Part shown: positions 47,157-59,400 of the stretch, one piece after another
How the letters are laid out: every line of letters starts with the position of its first letter
Position numbering within the stretch: the stretch's first letter is position 1
Assembly: GCA_025084515.1 (NCBI GenBank)
Contig: JAJAGP010002206.1
Coordinates: forward strand, 1-64,000
From: Ancistrus triradiatus
Taxonomy: Eukaryota > Chordata > Actinopteri > Siluriformes > Loricariidae
Direction: 5' to 3'
Length of the DNA stretch: 64,000 nucleotides
The notes under the pieces: generated by a model
Seen by the model: the letters and a program-made list of their open reading frames with translations, nothing else
Databases searched by the model: none
Told to the model about the DNA's origin: nothing
Made by a program: the position numbers and the translations under genes

Positions 47157-47355
47157 GGGACTGTGGTAGCCTAGCGGGTAAGGTACTGGACTATGGACCA
47201 GAAGGTCCAGGATTCAAATCCCACCTCTGCCAAGATGCCACTGTTGGGTCCTTGAGCAAGGCCCTTAACCCACAATTGCTTGGATTGTAAAACTGTATCA
47301 ATTGTAAGTCACTCTGGATAAGGGTGTCTGCTAAATGCTGTAAATGTAAATGTAA
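47157..47355 (+). mobile_element. tRNA-SINE copy, full length
   Basis: Reads ggactgtggtagcctagcgg (A box), gtccaggattcaaatcccac (B box), ccactgttgggtccttgagc, and tail ctctggataagggtgtctgc then ctgtaaatgtaaatg. ATGCTG flanks both sides, a likely short target duplication. Confidence 0.88.
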
Positions 47356-47499
47356 TGCTGGTCTTGGGTTGAGTATAGTACCCTCTGTTTGTCTATATCG
47401 GTGTTTCGCCTCGGTAGAGGCTTCCAACTCTGCAAGTTCCTGAGCTTCCTCAGTGTCTAGGAGGGTTGTTCTTTGGTAGTTCATACAGATCATGGGTCT

Positions 47500-48370
47500 T
47501 TCTGCATGACCTGATCATCTAACAGATTCTCTGATTCAGAGCGACTTACAAAAAAGGAAAATAAGGGTCATTGTTTAGTGCCAGTGGTGACAGAGACATG
47601 ACTTTGGTTTGGTTTTTCGTAAGAAAAAATTTGTTCTGCCCATTCCTAGATATGTTAGGTAAGTTCCATTTTCAGTCATTTACAACTGAAAAATACCATC
47701 CGAACAAACAGCTTATCAGCAGTGGCTCTTTGGAAGTCCTGACAACACCCAAGCAATGTCAAATCAAAGCACTAGATTAAGTGGTAGCACATTCTTTAAA
47801 CAGCAGTAATACCATCAGTCAAGATGAGTGAAAAAGCTTAGGAGAAGTTGTTGTAGCTTCTTGTTAATTCTCCTGGTTCTCAATGGAGACCATAATGACA
47901 ATTATCTTAAGGTTCAGAGAGTCTTTGAAGGAAAGGTGGCCCTACAACATAAACACATCCTTAGCTGTACTTAACACTTGGGAATGGCTTCTATTTCACA
48001 ACTGTCCTTCAATTTACACTTTAAGTGTTGCCTAAAGTTCTGTTTTATCTGCGAATATCTGTGAACCCTCAAAAGCTTCAGGCGGTTATGCTGCTGGTTA
48101 GATGAAAGCAAAGCTTTTAGTCTGGCACACTTTTCAATTGGTCTATAACGTTGAAGTGGTGTCTAATTGTAGATTTGGAGACACGGTGACCCCAAAATGC
48201 AAATCCTCAGCCGTACTCCTTGGACAAATATTTGGCTTTCTAAAGTCCTGACTCACTGTTTGTGCAGGCATTGTATGCTTTTATCCTCTTCCAGGCAGGT
48301 TCAGGCTCAGGTTGTTTTAGACTTCTCAATTATTGCACTAACAGTGGGTATATGGGCATTTTCAGTCATG
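47500..48370. other. unclassified, repeat-like
   Basis: No gene. The interval lies between a SINE and a Tc1 relic and contains scraps such as gatttggagacacggtgac that feel repeat-derived, but I cannot assign a family. Confidence 0.35.
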
Positions 48371-48374
48371 TAGC

Positions 48375-49290
48375 AAAAGTCTAATATGTAAAAGTATTGG
48401 AACACTTCCACATCACCCCTACAGGAGCTTTTCTGACATCTCATTCGGTCGAGGTTGAGGCTCTGCGACCCAGTCAAACTTAACCAACCGTGTCTTTATG
48501 GAGCTTGCTATGTGCACTGGAACAGAAAAGGGCCTTCCCCAAACTGTTCCTACAAAGCTGGAAGTGTACAATTGTTCCAAAATGTTCTGGCATGCTGAAG
48601 CCTTGAGATTTCTCTTCAGTGGAACGAAGGGGCTGAGGCCAATCCCTGAAAAACAACCTCATAACAATATCCCTCCGCCACTAAACTACAGGCAGGCAGG
48701 TAACGTTCTCCTGGCATTCACCAAACCCAGACTCGTCTATCAAACTGAAAGGGAGAGAAACGTGATTTGTCACTCCACACAACGCGTTTCCACTGCTCCA
48801 GAGTCCAGTATTGGTGTGCTTTAGACCACTCCACCCTGTGCTTGGTGATGTAAGGCTTATATGCAGCTGCTTGACCATGCAGACACATGCCATGAAACTC
48901 GTGATGCCCAGTTTTAGTGCTAATGTTAATGCCAGAGGAGGGTTGGAACTCTGGAGTTAGTGGGTCAGCAGAGCGCTGGTGACTTTTCTGCACTTTTATG
49001 AACTTTATGTGGTCTGACACAGTTGATGGTGGAATTTATCGGAGGGAAGAAATGTCACCCGCTGACTCGTTGTAACAGTGGCATCCTACTACAGCACCAC
49101 GCTTGAGTTCAGTCAGCTCTTTTGAACGACCCGGTCGTTCACTAATGTTTATAAAGGCAGACTGCATGACTAGATGCTCGAATTTATGCACCTGTGGCAG
49201 CGGGACCGAGTGAAACACCTGAACTCGGTGTCTAAGAGGAGGTTTGTCCCACTGCAAACAGCTGGTGCTTGTGTCATGTATTAGCAGTGC
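48375..49290 (-). mobile_element. Tc1-like transposon relic
   Basis: The minus strand carries transposase pieces. 49020-48718 reads TGHHEFHGMCLHGQAAAYKP, then EWSKAHQYWTLEQWKRVVWS and DKSRFSPFQFDRRVWVW, the Tc1 core around the first catalytic Asp position (here SDKSRF, so the usual SDESRF glutamate is replaced by lysine). The left edge keeps the terminal word aaaagtattggaacac. The same family, in + orientation, is at 56859-57628. Confidence 0.85.
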
Positions 49291-49299
49291 ACACCATGG

Positions 49300-50760
49300 A
49301 TCAATGCGTAGTGCAAGCCTGCCAAGTTCTGTCTATCGGAAATTCACCCAACTCCTGGTTGTGTTCTGAATAAACCTGCTGTGGAACTGTTGGATGCATA
49401 CATGTAGACCTTGGCAAAACATGACAAGGCCCCGAATCTGGCCTGGTGTCCATGTTAATATCTCTCTCCCGGCAAAACACTCCACCTGATCTCTACAGAC
49501 GTGGAATTATTCCCCCAAAAAGAGATTCTTCTCTCTTCCCAGCTACTTGTTTATATTAAGGATCGGTCTCGCTCACTGACCCGAGACGCATGACGTTAGA
49601 TGAACCTGCCTCTGGATGTTACGCGCTAAGCTTTGTTTGCTTTTCCAGCAGACGCCGCTCAGTTGAAAAACGTTTGCGTGTGGTGCTGCTCCTTTCCCCC
49701 CACTTTTCAGGAGAGTAACCCCTGATCCTCATGAGCGTGCAGTGGGAATAACTTGCTGAAGCCTGGCTATGATGATGAGGAATGATGATGAGCTTCCCAG
49801 TTCCTTGCACGGTCCCTTGGCGTGAACGCAGACACAGATACAGGTCTAGCGTGTCCTGTTCGTGTCAGGAGGTTAGTTTGGATCCATGAAATCGGTGCAG
49901 GTTCTGTGCATACTTCTAGCAGGTACGTTTTTGGATTGCATCCCAGTATGGTAGCAGAGGGTACGACAGGAATGGTCCAGCGGTTCACCTCGTTACCCAA
50001 GAACAGCAAGCAGTCTGTGTCTACAATTACCTCGAAATAACAATTAGTCACTATTTATTTGCTTAACGCTCCATGGGGAGGATTCTTCCACTTCCTACGA
50101 ACGCAGCCAACTTGCCTAATTTTGCATTGACCCAGAAGGACATGCGATTCCACCGTGTAGACCTAGATAAAACAGATCAGCGATGATGGATGGACTTGTA
50201 CAATAGCCAGGTAAACGTTTTGATTCAGGAGGCCACGGCGGCCGGTTTCCACTTGTCCTTCGACCTCTAACCAAGAGCGCTGCTTTACAGTCTTCTCCCT
50301 TTGGTGGAGCCATTGCCGACCCCATGACGCACCAGGGGCCTGCGGAGCAGAGTGCAGCTGGCTTTGCTTGAAAGAATGAACGAAGTTTGGAAGGCCGAGC
50401 TGGAAAGAGCCATGCCTCGTTAACACTTGCGTGTGTGCTGCTTGAGATTCCCAGTGCAGGTGTGTGGTCACGAAGCCTGTCCGGCGTCTGCTGACTCCGA
50501 AACAATGCCGTCTGTCTCCATAAACTGTTACCATGTTCCATGAATCACTTATCCCCTCCCCATGTCCTTTTCTTACCCCGAACGGCGCACGCATGCGCAC
50601 TCGTGCTTCTATTGTTGTGGGGAATTTCCATTGACCTAATATTACTGTAACTTATTAATGCTACACCTAAATCCTAAGCTAACCTCAGTAACCTACAGCA
50701 AATTCTTTGGCTCTTTTGTTTTATCAATGGAAAGTTTTTCAGATGTCCACATGACGTAAC
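49300..50760. other. intergenic, no gene recognised
   Basis: ORFs of up to 145 codons on the minus strand (50116-50600) overlap each other in two frames and show no domain. I read this as noncoding sequence of moderately higher GC. Confidence 0.4.
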
Positions 50761-50765
50761 ATTTG

Positions 50766-50995
50766 GTCCACGGAATTCGAACTGGAATTGGTTCCAGAAA
50801 GCCGTACTAACTCTAACCAAATTAAGCCAATATTCATATGTAATTAATGATTAAAAGCATGAATAAAGCACCATATTCCTCCTTCTTTTTTTGGGTTTTA
50901 TGACTTTTGGCGTACCATATTGCTGCGTTATTGCCACCGGATGGACCGTTCGATGTCTGAGTGAAGAGATGTTTGAATTCTGAGGTTCCACTGTA
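50766..50995. mobile_element. MITE with cagtggaacctcgg-type ends
   Basis: The left end (ccacggaattcgaactgg) and right end (tttgaattctgaggttccac followed by TGTA) are inverted relatives of a Tc1/mariner-type terminal repeat. The right half recurs at 52770-52825. Confidence 0.6.
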
Positions 50996-51234
50996 TAAAG
51001 TTGACCCACACATAATCTTGTTTCTTGAACATTCAAGGCATCTCTATGTTCTGTCATGTCAGAACCTCAGCCCATGTCCATATAACCCATATATAGCCCA
51101 TATAACACAGCGCCTCATTGTATTTTGTCCTCTGTTTCTTGTCCCCTCCTTCTATAGGCCTATATAGGCCTGTATGACCTATAGTTTGTTCATTCATTTG
51201 TTCTATCATTTTATATTCTCACTTCTGAGAGTGT

Positions 51235-51320
51235 GAAGCCAGCTGACCTATCGCATGTCTTGGGAGGGAACCGGAATAGTTTGGCGACAGCGCTAACCAC
51301 TTGCGCCACCGTGCCGCCCC
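51235..51320 (-). mobile_element. tRNA-derived SINE fragment
   Basis: The minus strand begins gggcggcacggtggcgcaag tggttagcgct, a tRNA-like A box as in the relic at 26146-26310. Only the head is kept. Confidence 0.55.
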
Positions 51321-52447
51321 GACGTATAACACAGCGCCACTTCTAATTTTCTTTCTTTACAGATGTCAATTTAGTTTCAGCCTCCTGTAATTAGGTAATA
51401 ACAGTGTGTACGTAGCTCTTATCTTTTACTTTACATGTAGATATTTATGATCTGTTCCCCTCGTTCTGTCATGGCTCACCAGCTGTAATTAGTCCCACAA
51501 AGAAAGACTGAGGGATTTTCCCCAGCATGGGAGCATGAAGCTGATAGCATTTTTTTTTTTTTTTTTTTACAGTTCCCTTCTTTATTTCAGCCGATGACAC
51601 TTTTATAGCGTCTGAGAAACGCTATAAGGTGCCTGTCAAACCGTTTTACCTTTATTGTATGCTGTCTAGGATAACAACCACTCTTGTATGAAGTTATGAT
51701 GCCTCACAGGCTGCTGGAAGACAAAGAACAGTGAGAGCAGCTCAGGTCGTTTGGAGATGTTCTCCTGGCCGTGTTGCAGACTGCCCGGGATTGCCCCACT
51801 TTTTCCGTCCAGTCATGTTGTTTTTTCAGTGGAAGCTTTTGTTCTCGCTCTCACATGTAACTGATTACTGTCCCTAGCAGCTGTTGGTTTCAGTAAGAGT
51901 GCCAAGTACAATCCAGACTCTCGAAACTTCAGAATGTCCAGTTTAAGATGTGCCGACTTGAACGTGACACGTTATTTCCTGAGAATATCGTTCTTGGAAA
52001 TGAAGTGTTACTCCATGGACAGGCTTGTTTATCGGGAGATTAGGGTTACATTAAAATGTCACTTGAAACAGAGTTTTTAGAAGGTTAGCTCTGCCCTGTA
52101 CTAACTAATACAAGGATCTAGTTCCCATCTGGTGTAGGTTAGGAGAAGCATTTAAACAACAAATAGCGCGGAAGGAGGATACTGATGTTGAGAGGTTTGT
52201 TTTGATCACTTACGAAACCACTTTTAAAGGAGTTCAAGCCACTTGTTTAAAGGGTTCGGATTCTTCAACCCCATTTCTACCCAGAGCGATTGCAGATCGC
52301 GGACAATTTTCACGGGCAATAAAATTCAACATGTTTTTGTGTACTGAGAAAAAAATTGGAAAACGGATTTACTTGAAACGCAAGATACGCTACTTAGAGA
52401 GGTAGCCATTTTGTAGTGCTGTGGACAAGAAAACTCTCTGAGTTAGT

Positions 52448-52665
52448 CCAGGCAAGTCAAGGCAAATTCATTTATATAGTGCTGTTTACAACAGTGCCTT
52501 GTCTCAAAGCAGCTTTACAACTATCTCGGCCTACAGCCCTATTTGACCAAGGGTAGAGTGACAGTAGCAAGGAAAAACTCCCTAAATGTGATAAGGAAGA
52601 AACCTCAGGAGGACCATGCCTCTAAAATGGACCCAACTCCTTGGGCAGCCTAGATGTTTTATGTA
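52448..52665 (+). repeat. (TCAAG)-type interspersed repeat
   Basis: gtcaaggcaaattcatttat, atagtgctgtttacaacag, tgtctcaaagcagctttaca, gtagcaaggaaaaactccc and ggaagaaacctcaggaggac occur in order. Noncoding. Class uncertain (SINE-like or a non-autonomous element). Confidence 0.82.
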
Positions 52666-52769
52666 AGAATTAATAAGTTTATAGTAATAGTTTAAATAAA
52701 CAGAAGCTACATAGAAAAATGAAAAGAGAGAACATGAATTTGGGGACAAAAAAATTCAGATGAACCATT

Positions 52770-52935
52770 TGATGTCAGAATTGTTCGAGTGAAGAGGCGT
52801 TTGAATTCCGAGGTTCCACTGTCTATCCTATTCAACTCTGAAGGACAGAAAACTAGTGTGTGCGAACCCTGGCGACACCTGCTGACAGAAAAGAGAATCT
52901 CAGTCTTGTCTATTACCGGGTAACCTCACAAAATC
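52770..52935 (+). mobile_element. composite of two MITE fragments
   Basis: The right half of the cagtggaacc-type MITE (to about 52825) is directly followed by a Tigger-like MITE fragment (ctgaaggacagaaaactag, cacctgctgacagaaaag). Confidence 0.55.
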
Positions 52936-52999
52936 AATGGCTTTGGCGTACAGTTTGTTTACAGTCATGTATCTTTTAAATAAGTCACATCAGTGTAAA

Positions 53000-54700
53000 G
53001 TGACACCCTAACAGTACAGGATGAGACTGGCATCACATGTCTAGCGTCTTAGCCAGGCAGTTCTGTATGCTGCTGTGCAAACTGTCCAGCTGTGTTGGAC
53101 GAACACTGGCATGTCCCTTTAAGAGGAGGTATTTTTATGGACTGCTTGAACGGGGACTACAACCAAACAAACACCCCAGATTTCCTGATGTTTGAGGAAC
53201 ACTCATCCTTTCGTCTGCCCTGCCCCGCCCCGCCCCGTTTGCTGAGTGAGAATGGGCGTCCACTTAAGGGGAGCGATTTCCATTGTTGTTGCACATGCCA
53301 CAAAAGAGGGCCTTTTGTTTTTCTCCAGAGAATGAGGAGGAGACCGAAGGCTCTAATGCTGTGGGCTGATGAATGGTGGTTGGGGGGGGGTAACGACACC
53401 CACTAGGAAATGTGAAGGTCAGCTGGAAAAGAAACAAACATGTCATCTTTGTGTCGCTGGACAATGGAGCAGGCACACCGGTGCCGATGCCTAATGTCCG
53501 CTGCGGTGTCTTCGCTGTTTGTTTTTGTGTTTGGGTGCGCTGGGTGGCCTGTCCCGATGAACGGGTCAACTGCTCTACATCAAAAGGCAACCTTGTACTT
53601 TCACACACACGCACAAACACAAAGGCTGCAGTGTGAGTGCAGGGCCTGCGAGAGCATGAGAATGTGTGTTTACAGTAGCTTTGCGGGAGCGCTCCTGGCA
53701 CCGTGCGCTTAAATATTGGTGGCGGCTTAGATGAGCGTCATGAGTAATGTTTCTTATTCTTTCCTAGAGCCGCAAGTAACAAAGCACTACTTTAGGATTG
53801 TTTTCTCATTACAGGTATAGTGACGTCACCGTTGTGTTACTGTACGTGCAGTGTGTACAAATGAAATACTGCAATTGTCTCGCCACATCTGGGCCTGACC
53901 ATATTAGGCTGTAATACCTGCACTTAGTCATGTTTAAAGTTTACATCTCCCAAAACCAGATCCCACTCACACAATAGACTGTTTTTTCAACCCGGACTTT
54001 TTCAGCTCCTCCTAAACACTCACACAGACATACACACAGCTGTCCAGCTGTGCTCTCATGTGTCAGCAGAAGTGCATGTCTGTCTGAGCGAACGGCACGC
54101 ACCTGAAAGCAGACGGACGTTACATGCGAGACTGCAGGCTCTAAACGTCGTGCATTTTTCATCATGACAGCTCAGGAGCATGTCAGGCTGCTCGTAGCAC
54201 GCTCTTTGACACCGAGGTTGTTGCTCCGCGTGAGGAGGCACGGCGCAGTGCGTCAGCCTGACTCTAACCTCGGGGTTGGATAACCAGATGTTGGCCCATT
54301 TTCACTCGGCCTCAAAATACCCCCAGACCCCCCAGATCCCCCCTTCCCAAGAGGAGCTTCTTTTAGTCTCTATTGAAAGCCCAGCAGTGGTGGTCGAGGG
54401 GGGGTTAGTGAAATTTTGCTAGAGCTCTATTTCTGGAATCTGACAAACAAGAACTGGAGCCAAAAAAGTATACACGAGACTTAACCGCAGAGCCTCGTAG
54501 TGCTCCGAGGCCTTCATTCTTGCAGTTAAAGGGAAGTGAGATGCCTTTTAATTAAACATCCCTGGAAGTGGTCCCTCTAAAGGGGCCTGGGGGATTGTGG
54601 GGAGAAGTAGTTTGTAAAAAAAAGCCAGTGCACCAGACTTGGGTTTAAGTTGCAATGTTTGCAAAAAATCCCCAAAACAAAAGTGAGCATGCAGCACAAA
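53000..54700. other. intergenic, no gene recognised
   Basis: ORFs on both strands between 53092 and 53712 overlap one another and have no domain. The GC is a little higher than the surroundings. No repeat was identified. Confidence 0.4.
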
Positions 54701-54736
54701 AGCTTTAGCTTTTTGCGGTGTAACTGATACCCGTCT

Positions 54737-55493
54737 TACTAGGGGATAAACATGATATCGCGATATTTTATAGGATTTTGTCGATAATGATAATTAGATG
54801 ATGCTTTAGCGGTGTATATTTTGGGTTTTCAGACGTTGGTTGAACCCGTCTCTCTGAACCACCTGAACTGGCACTGTCTTTCAAGATGTAATCGGTGGCA
54901 GCATTTGTTACGTCTTGCCATCTGCTGCTTTTCTTGTCATGAGGCACTTTTTTGCAGAATGATTCCTCTCAGGTTTGTTAATTGTGTTTTCGTGCTGCCA
55001 CCTTGGCTGGTTTAAGCCTGGCTGACTCTCGAACTTTGTCCTAATCTTCATGTTCTGCACGGTGGTTTGTTGGCAGATGGTGACATAAGTTAGTTGTTTG
55101 TAGATTGCCTTCTTTTCAAAAACCAACAGCCGTCATTTCAAATTCAAACCACCTCCCTGCCAGCGATGGTGAGCCAGTCAAGTCGAACCACATAGACCGT
55201 GAGGCTGGTGGTGTCTGTATTTTGTCTCACTGTTGGTTCACTCATTTTTAACTTGTCATTCCATTTACATTTACAGCATTTAGCAGACGCCCTTATCCAT
55301 AGCGACCTTACAATCCAAGCAGTTGTGGTTTAAGGGCCTGCTCAAGGACCCAACAGTGGCAGCTTGGCAGAGGTGGGATTTGAACCCTGGACCTTTTGAT
55401 CCATAGTCCAGTACCTTAACCGCTAGGCTACCACAGTCCGCACTTGACATACTTGACATATATTGGACGATACATATCGCACACCTCTACTTC
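54737..55493 (-). mobile_element. hAT-like transposon relic
   Basis: Left end ctaggggataaacatgatat and right end atatcgcacacctct are hAT-style inverted termini. The minus strand (55126 to 54908) reads ICQQTTVQNMKIRTKFESQ and similar, a decayed BED-finger-like region. Paralogous to 28020-28855. A SINE sits inside at 55263-55440. Confidence 0.7.
55263..55440 (-). mobile_element. tRNA-SINE copy inside a hAT relic
   Basis: Same structure as the copy at 33793-33984: acatttacagcatttagcag at the tail and gctaggctaccacagtcc at the tRNA head. Inserted at a different point of the hAT relic than the SINE in its paralogue at 28 kb. Confidence 0.85.
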
Positions 55494-55838
55494 TTATTGA
55501 CACACACAAATTAATTTTCCACCCCGCCTGATTTGTTTAAAGGGATTGTGGGAAACCTGTGTGTTAGCGGATGTCAAGGCAGGCGAGAGAGGTTTGCTTG
55601 TAAGATGATCAACAAATGCTTACGCTCTGCAGACATTGTGCTCTTGGCCAGAACGATTTCCTTTTTATTAAAGCCTTGAGACATTCTGGACTTGCAGGAC
55701 ACATGCTTGACACATCGCTTGGGCAAGAGAAGAGCACATTCTTGTTCCCAAGCCAACCATTACACATATTTGGATTTCTCCTCTTCTTTAGGAAGACAAG
55801 GGGTTGGGAAAGGCAGAAGAAACTTTCGACAAGGCAAC

Positions 55839-55840
<2 letters not shown>

Positions 55841-55877
<37 letters not shown>
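55841..55877 (+). repeat. (CT)n microsatellite
   Basis: About 18 perfect ct repeats upstream of the plekhg2 coding start. Confidence 0.95.
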
Positions 55878-55879
<2 letters not shown>

Positions 55880-56438
55880 CCTATTCCCCAAACAACTTCT
55901 GGCTCAGGACTGAGGTATTTTCCCCCTAGTCCTTTTTTGTTTCATAAACCTTCCTGAAAGAAACGGAAAGCAGTGCGGTGCTGATAAAGAGGGCGGGTGT
56001 GCGCTTAAATATTTTGCTATATTTTCAAATAATCACAGTTTGATCCGGTCAGTTTGTCTTTGTTACTTGTGTGTTACGCTGCTACTTGGAGCACCGGTGA
56101 GCCCTGCAGGTTTACTGAAAAAACACTCAGATTCAAACGAAGATAAGCTTTTCCTCTTTAGACTTCGGTGGTTAGAAAGAGCTGTCAGCTTTCTTCCGTT
56201 TCCGAGCTTTCCTTTACTGCTTTGATTATGTTCTTGTCATGCTGTGCACCTGAGGGTTGCCATATCCAGAGTTTCGAGATTTATGTTGACTGATTGGCAA
56301 CATTTCCAAACAGACTATGACTACTGTATAATAACAAATAAAACAGGTATTTACCTGTCAGAAGGGAAGAGTTTGGTTCTAACATGTCTCTTTTTTTTTG
56401 TATTTTCAGGTTCATACTTCCGGTGCCATTCTCACACC

Positions 56439-56487
56439 ATGCCTGAGGGGGCGGGCCGGGACACCCAGAAGAAGCCTAGTAACCAAG
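56439..56487 (+). CDS. plekhg2: plekhg2 exon with start codon
   Basis: The exon begins at 56410 after a strong acceptor (tttttgtattttcag), has a 29-nt untranslated part, then ATG with A at -3, 16 codons and one base, and a GTCAGC donor. The donor is weak at +3 to +5 but is the only one in frame with the next exon. Because the exon starts with an acceptor, transcription must start upstream in a noncoding exon. Confidence 0.82.
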
Positions 56488-59400
56488 GTCAGCTATCAGG
56501 AGCATCTTTGCTAAATAGGAAAGGGAAAAACAAGGCTGTGTTCCAGAATCAGTTCATGTAGAAGGAAACGTTGAGAAGGCTCTTAATGATGTGTGAACCG
56601 TTTTGCTCAGCGAAACAATGCAGTGAAAGTTCGCACAGGGATGTGAAACCAGAGCTCGTATTCACAGCGAAAGGGACATGTTGCCAGAAAAACACTGCAG
56701 TGGAAATAAACTAACAGTGTATGCTGTCAGGAATGAAAGCTGATGTTAGTGACAAGCAGAACTGAATAAGGAGCATCAACCTTTTTTTAGGTTGTTCCTG
56801 TTTGCCAAATCATTCTAACTTCAAAATGGCACTTGAATACCAAAATAAGCTTTACATACACTATGTTGACAAAAGTATTGGGGCACACCTCCTCACTTCT
56901 TTATCTGCCAGTGTACATTTACATTTACATTTAGCAGATGCCCTTATCCAGAGCGACTTCCAACTGATACAACCTTACAATCCAAGCAATTGTTGCTCAA
57001 GGAGCCAACAGTGGCAGCTTGGCAGAGGTGGGATTTGAACTCTGGACCTTTTGGTCCATAGTCCAGTACCTTCACCGCTAGGCTACCACTGTACCATCAG
57101 TGTGGGTTTGGTGATGCCAGGAAACGTTACTTGCCTGACTGTAAAGTTTGGTGGAAGAATGATAATGTTATGGGGTTGTTTTTCAGGGCTTGGCCTCGGC
57201 CCCTTAGTTCCAGTGAAGGGAAATCTTAATGCTTCAGCATACCAAGACATTTTGGACAATCACAGGCTTCCAACTTTGTGGGAACAGTTTGGGGAAGGCC
57301 CTTATCTGTTCCAGTGCACAAAGCAAGCTCCATAAATGCATAAAGAGTCCTGACCTTGCCTCTATCAAACATCTTTGGGATGAAGTAGAATGTAGATTGT
57401 GAGCTAGGCCCTCTCGTCCAAAGTCAGTGTCTGACCTCACAATGGATGAATGGGCAAAAATCCCCAGAGTCACAGTTGAAAATATTTTCCAAAAAATCCA
57501 AAAGCCTTCCAAGAAGAGTTGAAGCGGTTAGAGGTGCAACTCCAAATTACTGCCTATGAATTTAAAATGGGACATCAGAAAAGCTAGGGGTGATGAGGAG
57601 GTGTCCCAGTGCTTTTGTCCATACAGTGTATTAATTCTATGTCAATGGTTTTGGTCCGTATCACTGTTAGAGCATGTTTTCTGGCTGGCGATGTACTTGT
57701 AGGGTAAAGCACATGATCTCGGGTTTGACCACATCCTCAAAGGCAGGTGCAGAATGCCACATCTGTACCCGTGTGCAACAGAGGAAGTGACACCCTACAC
57801 GTCTGAACGATTTGCAGTCAGAAGTGAATGATAATGATCATTTATAATCAGGTCGCTCCATGTAGTAAAAATCGTTTGCAGAATTAGCAGTGGTTTAAGG
57901 GGGACTTCTTTAAAAATGTTCCGAAAACTAAGAAAGTGACTGAGCCTTTTGAACGCTAGTGTAATATAGTGCATGTGGTGCTGACTTTGCAGGGCAGCAC
58001 ACTCGAAGTGCGTTGAGACAGGAAGAATTGGGTGTGGATGTTACACGTCTCTCGCTGTCGCTGATCTCTGCTGAACTGTTTTCCTGGGTAAGGCCGACTC
58101 GACGGTACCTGACATTATCGCTGGTTGACGCTACTGGAAAAAGTGCTTGGCTACAGTGGACGTGTTTGTTGCCAGGACAAGCTGGTTCTTGAAATAGATT
58201 CAGTGTTTTGCGTTACCCTGGAAGAAGACCCGACTGCTAATTGGACCTGATCACGACCTCCGGCAATTACTGTAGTTAATCTGCGTGGTTCTGCAGAGTG
58301 ACCTAGCGCACGAAGAATCAGGTAGGTTCTCCTGGCTCAGTTGGTTGATAACATCTTCGTGAAGCGGCTGCATAACTGCAGAAGCCAGGCGTCGTGAGAT
58401 GTCGTCTATGCGTTACAGCTTTCTGTTTATTTCCCTCGTGCTTCATTCTTTAAGAGGGATTTGTATAAATTTCAGTCAAGCTTCCCAAATGACCTCATGC
58501 CTTGTTAAAACTGTCCTAAAAGTAGATCTATAGTCGCATACAATGAAAACAGTGTAAGTAGTCATGTGTTATAAAACAGCAGTTACTGGTAATTCGAAGG
58601 GAACATTGCAAACACATGGGCACTTGGTATCCTGCGCAGCCAGAGCCGGTTTAGCATAGATTTCCATTATTTTTATGCTGGTATCTTGACGGTTCTGTGA
58701 TGAGCAGTTACAGATGTTGCCTGGATGGTTGACAGCCACGTCGAGTCCTCTGAATGTGAGTTTGTGTAGCGATTCAGTCCGTTTCTAGATGATGAATTGG
58801 TTCTATGTTGTCACATTTCATGCATTTGCCCAGTCGAGTTGAACTGTGAAAGCTTTTTCACGCACTATAAAATGTTACTGGCGTCTTATTGGCATGAGCT
58901 TAAAGCGGAGAGCTTATGATACCGGTCACTCTAAAGGTGAAGTATGTTATTCGTTTACAGGTATGCGCCGTTTAACACCAGTTCGCTTAATACAGGAATT
59001 AAAGACCCGTCTTATGTACATCTAATTCAGGTCTGAATGACAGAAAGCTAGTACACCGTTGTGTCACCAGCTGACAGAAATGAAAATTTAGTCTTGAACT
59101 GCAGAAAACAATATGGTAACATTCTACTCGTGTTTTTGGAGAAGTGCTTTAAGTGCTTAAAGTCTTATAAAAGATACAAAGATAGTAATGACTGTGTTGT
59201 ACTGTACTAAACGTTTTCACAGTGTTTTAATTACTGTTGCTTAATAGCAGTGTAACAATGCTCCGTCGAGATTATGCGTTCTTGTTTATTACGCCATCTA
59301 ATGCACCATTACATTATATATGAGGAAAGTATACATTATTTTGAATATTCTTACAAATATACATTATTAACAATGATAACAATGAACGCTTTCACTCAGT

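Noticed and set aside
50116..50600. Two overlapping minus-strand ORFs of about 140 codons
   Set aside because: Different frames equally open, no domain, no exon borders. Treated as chance.
53092..53712. Cluster of ORFs on both strands
   Set aside because: No domain and mutually overlapping frames. Possible GC effect only.
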